A stretch of DNA of 64,000 nucleotides, from assembly GCA_016214985.1 (NCBI GenBank), contig JACRMM010000008.1, forward strand, positions 1-64,000, given 5' to 3'. Source of the stretch: Deltaproteobacteria bacterium (GTDB lineage Bacteria; Desulfobacterota; Deferrisomatia; Deferrisomatales; JACRMM01). Below are positions 23,932 to 32,306 of this stretch, piece after piece (position 1 is the stretch's first letter; each line of letters begins with the position of its first letter). The translations under genes and the position numbers were made by a program. Below the pieces are notes generated by a model. The model was not told the DNA's origin. It saw only the letters and a list, made by a program, of their open reading frames with translations, and did no database searches.

Positions 23932-25278
23932 ATGTCCGAAGGGATGTTCCCGATGGAGTCTCAAGGCTCTCCCCAGGTCGAGACGAAACCTGCCGCTCGC
24001 GGTCACCCCTCCAAGCTCTTCGTCGAGACCACCACCCGCTGCAATCTGCGCTGTCGGATGTGCGTCAAGCAGACCCGGGGCTGCGATATCCGAGAGGGAG
24101 ACCTCTCGCTCGCGACCTTCGAGGCTCTGATCCCGGCATTCCCGCACCTCGAGTCCCTGGTGCTCTCCGGCATCGGAGAACCCCTCCTTCACCCACGTCT
24201 CGACGAGTTCATCCGAATCGCCCGCGCGCACATGCCCTCGGAGTCCTGGATCGGGTTTCAGTCCAACGGGATCCTCCTCGACGAACCGCGAGCCCATGCG
24301 CTCGCGGAGGCCGGGTTGGACAGGCTCTGTCTTTCGCTGGACGCCGTTTCGCCCGACACGTTCCGGAGGGTCCGATCGGGCGGCGAGGTGGGTGTCTTGG
24401 AGAGTGCGCTCAACGCTCTGCGGCGGGTTCGCCGGCAGAACGGGCACAGTCTCTCCGTCGGCATCGAGTTCGTCGCGATGCGGGACACGGTCTTGGAGCT
24501 TCCCTCAGTGCTACGCTGGGCCGCCGAGAGAGGCGCGGACTTCGCGCTCGTGACCCAGGTCCTCCCCTACGACGAGGCGCTCGTCGCACAGGCCGCCTAC
24601 GACCCCAACACCGACGTCGCCGTGCGTTTCTTCGAACCCTGGAGGGCGAGGGCACGGGGCGAAGCGGTGGACCTCTCCCGGTACTTCGAGGTCCTCTGGA
24701 AGTACACCAAGAGCCCGGAGGAGCAGCGGATCATCGACTTCGTCGAGCGGATGAAGGCCGATGCGTATGCCCAGGACGTCTTCGTGAACGTGCAGAAGAT
24801 CCTCGCACGCGACGAGGAGTGGCTCGAGGAGGTCGGCCGCATCTTCGCTGAAGCTGCCCAGGTCGCAACGGAGGCGGGGATCGACCTCCAATTGCCCAAC
24901 GTCGTCCCCTGCGCCGCACGCCGGTGCGACTTCGTGGAGCGGGGAGGGACGTTCGTCTCCTGGGACGGCAAGATTCACCCCTGCTACTTTCTCTGGCACG
25001 GGTATCGCTGCCTTATCAACGGCCGGGAGAAGTTCGTGAAACCGAAGGTCTTCGGGGACGTAGGGGAGCGAGACGTTCTGCAAGTGTGGAACGACCCGGC
25101 GTACCGGCTGTTCCGTGAGAATGCCGTTCGCTACGACTACCCCTTCTGCTCCGACTGCAACCTGGCCAAGTGCTGCGACTACGTGCAGGCGGAGGAGTTC
25201 GAGCAGGACTGCTTCATCAACTTCGAGCCATGCGGTGACTGCTTGTGGTGCAAGGGTATCTTTCAGTGCCTCCAGTGA
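23932..25278 (+). CDS. Radical SAM/SPASM metalloenzyme-maturase-like protein
   Basis: This 448-aa protein has the radical SAM CX3CX2C motif in TTTRCNLRCRMC (about residues 34-45), LVLSGIGEPLLHP and a Cys-rich C-terminal SPASM region. The latter includes PCAARRCDF, WDGKIHPCYF, FCSDCNLAKCCDY and EPCGDCLWCKGIFQC, enough for two auxiliary Fe-S clusters. It resembles maturases found in Geobacter-type bacteria that service tungsten or other metalloenzymes. The ATG lies 2 bases after the arsC stop, so it is in the arsR-arsC transcript. No arsenic-specific role is proven, and it has not been matched to a particular family. Confidence 0.82.
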   Translation: MSEGMFPMESQGSPQVETKPAARGHPSKLFVETTTRCNLRCRMCVKQTRGCDIREGDLSLATFEALIPAFPHLESLVLSGIGEPLLHPRLDEFIRIARAHMPSESWIGFQSNGILLDEPRAHALAEAGLDRLCLSLDAVSPDTFRRVRSGGEVGVLESALNALRRVRRQNGHSLSVGIEFVAMRDTVLELPSVLRWAAERGADFALVTQVLPYDEALVAQAAYDPNTDVAVRFFEPWRARARGEAVDLSRYFEVLWKYTKSPEEQRIIDFVERMKADAYAQDVFVNVQKILARDEEWLEEVGRIFAEAAQVATEAGIDLQLPNVVPCAARRCDFVERGGTFVSWDGKIHPCYFLWHGYRCLINGREKFVKPKVFGDVGERDVLQVWNDPAYRLFRENAVRYDYPFCSDCNLAKCCDYVQAEEFEQDCFINFEPCGDCLWCKGIFQCLQ

Positions 25279-25284
25279 AGTGCC

Positions 25285-25750
25285 TCCGGTGATCACCCTC
25301 ACGCCCCCCACGCTGCGGGAGCGGCCGGACGACGTGCCCCAGCGGGTCGAGCGGCACGTGGTGCTGCTCTGCCGGAAGTTGGGGAAGGCTGCCCCCCGGG
25401 TGAACGATGCGGTGGCCGGCCATGCTCGCCGGGTACGGCTGGCCAGGCAACGTCCGGGAGCGCGTGAACGTGCTGGAACTAGCCGTGAACCTCACCGGTG
25501 AAGAGATCCTGCCGGAGCCTCTGCCCGAGCGGTGCCGGGCGCCGACCGCGCCCGGTCAGTTGCCGCCGGCCGCCCTTGGTCCGGTCGAACCGTCTGTCGC
25601 CCTCACCACTAGGGAGAAGCGGGCCGTCGAGCAGGCGTTGGAGCGTCACCGGGGCAGCAGGAGAAAGGGAGCCGGGGCAACGGGGATGAGCCGCACGACC
25701 CTCCACCGCAAGATCCGGGAGTGCGGGATCTGTAGGTCGTCAGCCGTCAG
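25285..25750 (+). pseudogene. C-terminal remnant of a PocR/AcoR-type sigma-54 regulator
   Basis: The segment starts ITLTPPTLRERPDDVPQRVERHVVLLCRKLGKAAPRVNDAVA, then shifts frame near 25412 to MLAGYGWPGNVRERVNVLELAVN. It ends with the Fis helix-turn-helix [14 protein letters not shown]. Sequence and order match the end of the intact regulator at 43481-45028 ([15 protein letters not shown] to [14 protein letters not shown]). The sensor domain and the ATPase core are absent. It is therefore a decayed, truncated paralogue just after the arsC-radical SAM unit. Confidence 0.85.
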
Positions 25751-25841
25751 GGACGCCTCCGGCAGTCGCACAGGATCTGCGCCAATCGCAGACAGTACAT
25801 CGTCCGATCGCCGCTAGACGTCGTCCGTAGCGCTCCGATGC

Positions 25842-26864
25842 TTATCCTCCCACGGTCACTTCCACTCCATACTCCCTGGCGATATCGGCGCAGGCAAGAA
25901 CCTCCTCGCGGTCATGGGGGGCGACGCCGTGCAACTCGTAGGGCTTCTCCAACTGCCCCCACTTGGGTTCTCCCATGCGGTGATAGGGGAGAATATCCAG
26001 GGCCTGCACGTTTTCCAGGCCGGCAGCAAACGCGGCTGTTGCCTGTATGTTCTCTTCATTGTCATTAAACCCCGGGACCAGCGGCAGACGCACGCGGATC
26101 GGAATGCCCAGCGCGTCCAGTCGCTTCAAGTTGACGAGGATCAGGTCATTAGAGACCCCGGTGCCCTGTCGATGCCTCTTGCCGTCCATATGCTTGATGT
26201 CGAACAGCACGATGTCTATGGATTCCATCACCCTGCGCAGTATCTCCCACTGCACGTAGCCGCAGGTTTCCACGGCCGTGTGCAACTTCCGCTCCTTTGC
26301 TCTTCTGGCCAGCGTGTCGAGGAACCGCGGTTGGGCGAAGGGCTCCCCTCCGGAAAACGTCACCCCCCCACCGGTATGGCAATAGAACTCCAGATCCCTC
26401 TCCAGCTCTTCCAATACCTCTCCGACGGTGAGGTAGCGCCCGCAGATGTTGATCGCATTGGCATAGCGTACTCTTTGGCAGTTGCCACATTCGGGGAGCA
26501 GGCAGCGGCGGCGGCTGACGGCCTGAACGCGGCCATCGGAGCAACTCGTGCAGCTGTTCGGGCACGCTTCGAGGCATTTGCCGCAGCCGATGCAGTTGTT
26601 CGGAACAAGCATGATCTCCGGAAGGTGGGATATGGTCTCCGGATTCTGGCACCAGACGCAGTGCAGCGGGCAGCCCTTCAGGAATACGATGGTTCGGATG
26701 CCCGGACCGTCGTGGACAGAGAACCTCTGGAAATCGGAAATCAGGCCGACCGGTTCATCCCGGCGGGCATCGGGTTGATAAAGCTGAAATCTGGAGGATC
26801 TCCAGCCAGCGTTCAGGCCTGGCAAGCGATGACTGGGGCGGAGCAAACCCCGCACAGGCCACAC
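25842..26864 (-). CDS. Glycyl-radical-enzyme activating enzyme
   Basis: This protein, up to 340 aa, contains FSVHDGPGIRTIVFLKGCPLHCVWCQNPE (radical SAM CX3CX2C; conserved region from about residue 40). It then has a ferredoxin insert, NNCIGCGKCLEACP, and CGNC, and the GGGVTFSGGEP and VETCGY motifs. It is an AdoMet-dependent activase that installs the glycyl radical on its partner. The partner gene lies directly upstream on the same strand but has lost its 5' part. The first 39 residues are not conserved and no in-frame ATG lies closer, so the true start is uncertain. Confidence 0.88.
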   Translation of the reverse strand: MWPVRGLLRPSHRLPGLNAGWRSSRFQLYQPDARRDEPVGLISDFQRFSVHDGPGIRTIVFLKGCPLHCVWCQNPETISHLPEIMLVPNNCIGCGKCLEACPNSCTSCSDGRVQAVSRRRCLLPECGNCQRVRYANAINICGRYLTVGEVLEELERDLEFYCHTGGGVTFSGGEPFAQPRFLDTLARRAKERKLHTAVETCGYVQWEILRRVMESIDIVLFDIKHMDGKRHRQGTGVSNDLILVNLKRLDALGIPIRVRLPLVPGFNDNEENIQATAAFAAGLENVQALDILPYHRMGEPKWGQLEKPYELHGVAPHDREEVLACADIAREYGVEVTVGG

Positions 26865-26908
26865 CCGCCCGCCCGCGCCCCCTCGATACTGGTGTCTTGT
26901 GGATCGGC

Positions 26909-26940
26909 GGGGAGCCGCCCCTAATTGGTGGCGGCTCCCC
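26909..26940. terminator. Hairpin between activase and glycyl-radical gene
   Basis: The 11-bp arms GGGGAGCCGCC and GGCGGCTCCCC enclose a 10-base loop. It sits about 23 bases after the glycyl-radical gene stop (read on the minus strand). There is no T-run, so it may act as an mRNA-processing or attenuation element between the two genes rather than as a full terminator. Confidence 0.55.
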
Positions 26941-26962
26941 GGTTGCGGGAAATCCTCTCCTG

Positions 26963-27745
26963 TCAGAACATCTGTTCGGTGCGTGTGATTATGTCATCCT
27001 GGATTGCCTTGTCGAGGGCGGTGAAGAAGGCGCTGTAGCCCGCCACACGGACGACCATGCCCTGGTATTTGTCGGGGTTCTTCTGCGCGTCGAGGAGCAC
27101 GTCTCGGCTGATGACGTTGTACTGTATGTGTGTCCCGCCGCGGTTGAAGAAGGTCTCGGTCACGCCGATCAGGTTCTGCAGACCACGTTCGTCCTTCAGG
27201 GCGTTGGGATGGAATTTCATGTTGAGCAGTGTGCCGTTGGAAGCGATCACGTGGTCGAGTTGGGCGACCGACTGTACCGCCGCAGTCGGGCCGGTGATGT
27301 CAGTGCCAGACGCCGGGGAGACCCCGTCCGCGAGTGGTGTTCCTGCCCTGCGGCCGTCCGGGGTGGCGCCCACGACGGTTCCCAAAGGGACGTTTGCCGA
27401 GACCGGATAGAGTCCCGGCTGAAACTTGCCGCCGCGCGGGTTGGTGTACTTCTCGACTTCTCGGCAGTAAATCAGGGCGCAGTCGTGGGCCACCAGATCG
27501 GCATAGGCATCGTCATTGCCATACTTGGGAGCGCGGTTTATGAGCATCTGGCGCAGGGCCTCCATCTCGGTCCCCGCGAAACTCGTCGCAAGCCCATCCT
27601 TGAGCTTTTCGAGGGTAACGGCCTTGTCGTCGAATACGAGTTTCTTGACGGCCGCGAGCGAGTTGAAAATGTGGACTCCGCGTGCGCCCTTGCTGCTCTG
27701 CGCCAGCGGTGGGTCGGGTCCTGACGTGGTGTTGTGGCACGTAGT
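26963..27745 (-). pseudogene. Glycyl-radical enzyme, C-terminal fragment only
   Basis: About 250 residues match the end of pyruvate-formate-lyase-type enzymes: FNSLAAVKKLVFDDKAVTLEKL, VVGATPDGRRAGTPLADGVSPASG and the glycyl-radical loop RVAGYSAFFTALDKAIQDDI near the stop. The upstream part, including the catalytic Cys and most of the barrel (roughly 500-550 residues), is missing. Similarity ends at about 27740, exactly where the 3' end of the AMP-ligase gene begins on the same strand. The gene was therefore cut by a rearrangement. The original substrate (diol, glycerol or another) cannot be told from this part. Confidence 0.85.
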
Positions 27746-27747
27746 AC

Positions 27748-29397
27748 CTATTCGATGGCCGAGCGCGAGTTCGCCCGTTCCCGTAGTGCGAACTTCTGGA
27801 TCTTGCCGGTCGAGGTCTTTGGGATCGGCTCGAAGTGCACCTCGCGCGGTACCTTGTATCCGGCCAGGAGGCTCTTGCAGTGCGACACCAACTCCTCGGC
27901 GCTGACCTTCGCGTCGGCCTTGAGTTCCACGAAGGCCACGGGTGTTTCGCCCCACTTGGCATCGGGCCGCGAGACCACCGCGCAGGCGAGCACCGCCGGG
28001 TGCCGGTACAACGCGTCTTCCACTTCCAGGGAAGAGATGTTCTCGCCGCCGGAGATGATGATGTCCTTGCTGCGGTCCTTGATCTTCACATACCGGTCGG
28101 CCTCCATCACCGCCAGGTCGCCGGTGTGGAACCAGCCGCCTGCGAAGGCCTTGGCGGTGGCTGACGGGTTCTTCAGGTACCCCTTCATCACGATGTTGCC
28201 GCGGAACATGATCTCGCCCATGGTCTCGCCGTCGGCCGGGATCGGTGACATGTCATCGGCGCCCATCACCGTCATACCCTCCTGCAACGGATACCGCACA
28301 CCCTGGCGGCCGTTCAGGCGCGCCTGCTCCGAGAGCGTTTTCTCGGCCCAGGCGTCGCGCTTGACCGCCACTGCGGCCGGGCCGTAGACCTCGGTCAGAC
28401 CGTAGACGTGCGTGATGTCAAAGCCGAGCCTGGCCATGCCCTCGATCATCGCCGCCGGCGGAGGGGCGCCGGCCACCATGCCACGCACCATGTGCGTAAT
28501 GCCGGTGCGCATCTCTGCTGGCGCATTGATCAGCATGTTGTGCACGATGGGTGCAGCGCAGTAGTGGTCCGCTCGGTGGTCGCGCATCGCGCCCAGGATC
28601 GACGGCGCATCCACGCGGCGCAGGCACACATGCGTGCCGCCGAGCATGGCCACGGTCCAGGGGAAACACCAGCCGTTGCAGTGGAACATCGGCAGGGTCC
28701 ACAGGTACTTCGGGAAATTCGGCATGGTCCAAGTGGCGGCATTGCACACCGCGTTCAGGTACGCGCCGCGGTGGTGCGTGACCACGCCCTTCGGGTCGCC
28801 GGTGGTGCCGGAGGTGTAGCTCAGCGCGATCGCGTCCCATTCGTCCTGCGGGCCGTCCAGGTGTGCAAGCGGCGCGTGTGCGCCGAGTAGCCCCTCGTAC
28901 TCATGCGCCCCCACGCGTTCCCCGGGGCCGGTATATTCGCTGTCGCAGACGTCGATCACGGCCGGTGTCCGGCCATGCGTGTCGCGCAGGATGCGTAACG
29001 CCTCGACCATCACCGGCGCAAACTCGCGGTCGGTGATCAGCACGTGCGCCTCGCAGTGGTTCATCTGCCAGGCCAGCAGCGGTGCGTCGAGCCGGGTGTT
29101 CAGCGTGTTGAGCACCGCGTTCAGCGCCGGCACCGCGTAGTGCGCCTCAACCATCTCCGGCGTATTGGGCAGCATCGTGCTGACCGTGGCGCCGCGGCCG
29201 ATCCCGCGGGCGCGCAGCGCTGCCGCCAGTCGCGCCGAGCGTTCACGCACCTGTGCCCAGGTGTAGCGGCGCGCACCGTGCACCACCGCCGGCAGGTCAG
29301 CGAAGACCTCGGCGCTGCGTTCGACAAAGCTCACCGGCGACAGCGCCACGAAGTTGGCGGCGTTCTTGTCGAGATGCTGGTCGTAGATGTCGCTCAT
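27748..29397 (-). CDS. AMP-forming acyl-CoA synthetase
   Basis: This 549-aa adenylate-forming enzyme has SYTSGTTGDPKGVV (P-loop, about 189-202), VYGLTEVYGP (about 321), GWFHTGDLAV (about 410) and the C-terminal PKTSTGKIQK with the catalytic Lys near residue 535. It joins a carboxylic acid to CoA; medium-chain or methylmercaptopropionate-type acids are plausible, but the acid cannot be read from the sequence. The ATG at 29397 has GGAGG upstream. It abuts the truncated glycyl-radical gene and may have arrived with the rearrangement. Confidence 0.88.
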   Translation of the reverse strand: MSDIYDQHLDKNAANFVALSPVSFVERSAEVFADLPAVVHGARRYTWAQVRERSARLAAALRARGIGRGATVSTMLPNTPEMVEAHYAVPALNAVLNTLNTRLDAPLLAWQMNHCEAHVLITDREFAPVMVEALRILRDTHGRTPAVIDVCDSEYTGPGERVGAHEYEGLLGAHAPLAHLDGPQDEWDAIALSYTSGTTGDPKGVVTHHRGAYLNAVCNAATWTMPNFPKYLWTLPMFHCNGWCFPWTVAMLGGTHVCLRRVDAPSILGAMRDHRADHYCAAPIVHNMLINAPAEMRTGITHMVRGMVAGAPPPAAMIEGMARLGFDITHVYGLTEVYGPAAVAVKRDAWAEKTLSEQARLNGRQGVRYPLQEGMTVMGADDMSPIPADGETMGEIMFRGNIVMKGYLKNPSATAKAFAGGWFHTGDLAVMEADRYVKIKDRSKDIIISGGENISSLEVEDALYRHPAVLACAVVSRPDAKWGETPVAFVELKADAKVSAEELVSHCKSLLAGYKVPREVHFEPIPKTSTGKIQKFALRERANSRSAIE

Positions 29398-29566
29398 GAC
29401 GGCCTCCGCAAATCTCCGGGCGCCCGCGTTGGCGCCGGGCGCCGGTATAACACTGCGTCAGCACGCCGAGTCAATGCATTGCCCGCCCCTGTTGGGGCCA
29501 CCAGGACGGGAGGCGCAGTCCGGTCACCCCCCCTCCCTTCCCGTTATGGCCCCCGGAGTGGGGCTG

Positions 29567-29690
29567 CTATGGACACCGATCCCCTTTGTCTAGCCTCCAC
29601 AGAGTGTCCGCTGCCCAGGTCGCGGCCTTGACCGCGGCCGGCGTGACTTCGAACTCAACGTGGAGTGGATCGTGTCCCCACGTGGCGTCG
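29567..29690 (-). pseudogene. gldA 3'-end remnant
   Basis: On the minus strand this piece reads FEVTPAAVKAATWAADTL and ends KGDRCP-stop. It closely matches the end of the intact dehydrogenase at 30198 (FEVTPAAVEAAIWAADAL, KGDRCR). Just upstream GDTIHST matches GETIHAT, with a two-base insertion that breaks the frame. Only about 40 codons remain. It marks an old duplication of the gldA end that now lies behind the zinc-finger gene. Confidence 0.8.
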
Positions 29691-29695
29691 CCTTG

Positions 29696-29920
29696 TCAGC
29701 CCTCTTTCTGCAAGAGCGCGTTGTGACAGGGGATGCACAAGAAGCGCGGGATCGTCTCTGGGTATCTCACCTTCTTCTGACTGAAACCCCAGTTGATCAC
29801 GTCCTCAACGGGCAGCTGATCTCTTACGAGGTGTTTCATGCACATGCACATTCCACAAGCCAAACAAACTGCTACTGCGGGTGTCTGAATCCCTTCTTGC
29901 GCACAGAGGTAACAATGCAT
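29696..29920 (-). CDS. DUF2180-like small zinc-binding protein
   Basis: This 74-aa protein reads MHCYLCAQEGIQTPAVAVCLACGMCMCMKHLVRDQ with a final CIPCHNALL. The three CXXC pairs plus His suit two structural zinc sites, as in the DUF2180 family of small archaeal and bacterial proteins. The ATG follows GAGGAGGACTGAAAG, a strong ribosome-binding site. No function is known. It lies downstream of the diol operon and could be at its far end. Confidence 0.75.
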   Translation of the reverse strand: MHCYLCAQEGIQTPAVAVCLACGMCMCMKHLVRDQLPVEDVINWGFSQKKVRYPETIPRFLCIPCHNALLQKEG

Positions 29921-29936
29921 CTTTCAGTCCTCCTCT

Positions 29937-30134
29937 TCAGGGGTTGGGTCGCACAACAGGCCGATTCTCGGCCGACTTGAGTGGTTGAATCGTCTTGCAG
30001 GCGTGGCCCTTTGTAGCCAACCCCCTGTCGGCCACAGCGACCCGCTCGGCCGGAAACCCGGCGAAGTTGCTTTTTCCCCGGGCGGTCGGGGACGATCTTC
30101 GCCAGCCGCTGATCACGCCCCGGTCCGAGAGCAC
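29937..30134 (-). CDS. Possible small protein, doubtful
   Basis: A 65-codon frame starting at GTG 30134 reads VLSDRGVISGWRRSS and ends AENRPVVRPNP, 16 bases before the next start. The frame is open a little further upstream (GFAPFSAAP) without an ATG. No ribosome-binding site or known family was recognised. The segment has a compact hairpin (GGCCGA-TTC-TCGGCC, 29959-29973) near the frame's end. It may be a remnant of a larger gene or simply leader sequence. Confidence 0.25.
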   Translation of the reverse strand: MLSDRGVISGWRRSSPTARGKSNFAGFPAERVAVADRGLATKGHACKTIQPLKSAENRPVVRPNP

Positions 30135-30197
30135 CGGGGCGGCTGAGAAGGGGGCGAAACCCTGTCATCCCCTCTCTCGCTTCCCGGCGTCGGGCCG

Positions 30198-31310
30198 CTA
30201 TCGACAGCGATCTCCTTTGTATCGCCTCCCCAGAGCGTCCGCCGCCCAGATCGCGGCCTCGACCGCGGCCGGTGTGACTTCGAACCACGTGGCGTGGATC
30301 GTCTCTCCCTTGGCTGCGGTGGCTTCGGCCACCCTGCGGATGTCCTCCCGGCTTGGGTCGGCGATGCCCACGTCCTCCAGGCAGATCGGCAGCCCGACAC
30401 TGAGGCAGAACTCCATGACCTCATTGAGAACACAACGCGGGCGGCCCTCCATGACGAGTTGGGTAAGCGTTCCAAACGCCACCTTCTGGCCGTGGAACTT
30501 GCCGTGGGTCGCCTCCAGGACCGTGAAGCCGTTGTGGACCGAGTGGGAGCCGGCGAGTCCGCCGCTCTCGAAACCCAATCCGCTCAGCAGCGTGTTGGCC
30601 TCGACGATGGCTTCGACGGAGGGCGTGACGACCTTCTGTTCGACCGCGAGCTTGGCCTGGAGCCCGTGCTCCAGCAGAGTGTCGTAGCACAGCCGGGCCA
30701 AGGCGACGGCGGACAGGGTGGGCGGCGAGGCGCCCGTCAGCGCGTTGGGCTTGCAACTCTTCTGGCACGTGTCCGCCTCCCAGAAGGTGGCGAGCGCATC
30801 GCCCATCCCCGAGACCAGGAGTTCAGCGGGCGCCTGGGCGACGATGGCGGTGTCAACGAGCACGCAGTCCGGATTCCTGGGCAGCACCAGATATCTTTGG
30901 AAAACCCCTTCGTCGGTGTAGACGACCGAAAGGGCAGAGCAAGGCGCGTCGGTTGCGGCGATCGTGGGGACGACGATCACCGGCACCTTCATCTCGTGGG
31001 CCACTGCCTTCCCCGTGTCGATTGCCTTGCCGCCGCCCACGGCGATGATGAGGTCGGCGCCCTTTGCCTTCGCGACCTGGACGAGACGGCGGATCTCCGC
31101 ATCGCAGCACTCTCCGCCGAAGCGCTCGACCGAGCAGCCCACCTTGTCCCTGGCCAAGCTCTCCTGGATCGCCCCCGAGGAAGCGGAGAGGGCCGTTGCC
31201 CCTCCAGTTACCAGGGCATTTGTGCCGAGCCTGGACGCGTGTATGCCGATCTCGTGGATGGCGCCGGCTCCCTGAACATACCTGCCCGGGGCAATCAATA
31301 TGCGGCTCAT
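30198..31310 (-). CDS. gldA: Iron-type glycerol/diol dehydrogenase (GldA-like)
   Basis: This 370-aa member of the iron-containing alcohol dehydrogenase family has the NAD-binding GGGKAID (about 93-99) and VPTIAATDAPCSALSVVY. The metal ligands are in GMGDALATFWEA (Asp near 171), LAGSHSVHNG (His near 254) and ATHGKFHGQ (His near 271). These are the GldA ligands. It oxidises glycerol or 1,2-diols to ketoses (dihydroxyacetone, acetoin or hydroxyacetone). It is the last clear gene of the diol operon, so a diol is the likely substrate. Confidence 0.9.
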   Translation of the reverse strand: MSRILIAPGRYVQGAGAIHEIGIHASRLGTNALVTGGATALSASSGAIQESLARDKVGCSVERFGGECCDAEIRRLVQVAKAKGADLIIAVGGGKAIDTGKAVAHEMKVPVIVVPTIAATDAPCSALSVVYTDEGVFQRYLVLPRNPDCVLVDTAIVAQAPAELLVSGMGDALATFWEADTCQKSCKPNALTGASPPTLSAVALARLCYDTLLEHGLQAKLAVEQKVVTPSVEAIVEANTLLSGLGFESGGLAGSHSVHNGFTVLEATHGKFHGQKVAFGTLTQLVMEGRPRCVLNEVMEFCLSVGLPICLEDVGIADPSREDIRRVAEATAAKGETIHATWFEVTPAAVEAAIWAADALGRRYKGDRCR

Positions 31311-31448
31311 GCGACCCTCCTCTTTCTCACTGTCCTTGCGGCTTGGATTCCCATCAGAACGAACGACGGGGACAGAGCATCACGCCGGCGCGCTCTGCCC
31401 CCAGCGTTCCCTGCGGGCGATTCTCGCTTCTGGCAGGTTATCGCGGGT

Positions 31449-31847
31449 CTATAGACGCTCCAGGGCCGCCTGGGCACACTCCATGTCCTGCTCCACGCTG
31501 CCGCCGCTGACGCCGATGCCGCCAATGACCTTATCCTTCTTCTTGAGCGGGAAGCCGCCGCCGAAGATCACGATCCGACAGCCGTCGGCGACGTGGATGC
31601 CGAAGAGGGGCTGGTTAGGCTGGGACACAGAACCCAGCTCGTGGGTGGCCACCTTGACGGCCGCGGCGGTGTAAGCCTTGTTCCTAGCGATGTCGACGCT
31701 CACAAGGAGCGCGTCGTCCATCCGCACCTGCGCCACGAGGTTCCCGCCATCGTCCACAACGGCGATCACCATGGGAACGCCGATCTCCTCGGCTTTCTTT
31801 CGGGCTGCGTCGATCAGCTTCAGCGCCGTGCTCAGATTGATGCTCAT
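31449..31847 (-). CDS. Cytoplasmic DUF336 protein (PduO-C/HbpS type)
   Basis: This 132-aa protein consists of one DUF336 domain: VMIAVVDDGGNLVAQVRMDDALL, FGIHVADG, IVIFGGGFPL and IGGIGVSGGSVEQDMECA. It has no signal peptide, unlike the relative at 11969. The same domain forms the C-terminal half of some PduO proteins, where it binds haem or cobalamin-related ligands. It sits between the reactivase small subunit and gldA in the diol operon. ATG 31847 follows AGAGGAGGA. A role in cobalamin handling is an inference. Confidence 0.85.
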   Translation of the reverse strand: MSINLSTALKLIDAARKKAEEIGVPMVIAVVDDGGNLVAQVRMDDALLVSVDIARNKAYTAAAVKVATHELGSVSQPNQPLFGIHVADGCRIVIFGGGFPLKKKDKVIGGIGVSGGSVEQDMECAQAALERL

Positions 31848-31897
31848 TGCTTCCTCCTCTTCGTCGTGCGTTGTGCGGTTCAAGGGAGTTGGTGCCT

Positions 31898-31918
31898 GTG
31901 GGGCAAGCCCCACCCTAC
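31898..31918. repeat. Dispersed palindromic repeat, single copy
   Basis: The sequence GTGGGGCAAGCCCCAC followed by CCTAC is identical to 51929-51949. Its core is a perfect self-complement and it sits in the short gap behind the reactivase small-subunit gene. Being placed in intergenic gaps in both cases argues for a mobile or selected 3'-end element. Confidence 0.7.
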
Positions 31919-31919
31919 G

Positions 31920-32306
31920 TCAATCCAGATACGCGAGCGGATCCCCCTTCACGAGCCGCGCGGCGTTCGCTCCCACCTGGCGGAGGCTCTCGTACCCGGG
32001 CCCTTCAATTGCCAAGTCGAAGAGTGGCGCGCTGTCCGGCAGATCCCGGTGATGCAGTACCACCTTCTTCTCGAACCCGCTGACGCCGATGCCGACGTCG
32101 AGGCGCGATCCAACCGCGGCCTGCTTGGCCAGGGTCTTCGCGCGAGAAGGCGGAACCTCTCGAACTTCGGCGGGAATCCCTTCCTCCTCCAGCCCCCACA
32201 GGATGGCCGAGACGACCCCCGTGGGAACCGGTGCGCACGCGAAGATCCAGACGGCGGGCTTCTCCTCTTCACTGCCCAAGCGGGCAGGCGGTCCTGAACA
32301 CTCCAT
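31920..32306 (-). CDS. ddrB: Diol dehydratase reactivase, small subunit
   Basis: This 128-aa protein matches DdrB/PduH: PAVWIFACAPVPTGVVSAILWGLEEEGIP, VGIGVSGFEKKVVLHHRDLP and a final GANAARLVKGDPLAYLD. With the large subunit it exchanges damaged, adenosyl-lacking cobalamin for intact coenzyme using ATP. Its start overlaps the end of the large-subunit gene by 38 bases. The ATG has GGAGAGAG upstream. A dispersed palindrome (GTGGGGC...GCCCCAC) lies just behind its stop. Confidence 0.88.
   Translation of the reverse strand: MECSGPPARLGSEEEKPAVWIFACAPVPTGVVSAILWGLEEEGIPAEVREVPPSRAKTLAKQAAVGSRLDVGIGVSGFEKKVVLHHRDLPDSAPLFDLAIEGPGYESLRQVGANAARLVKGDPLAYLD

Noticed and set aside
27746-27955. Longer N-terminus for the glycyl-radical fragment
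   Set aside because: These codons are the antisense frame of the acyl-CoA ligase 3' end and have no similarity to the enzyme.
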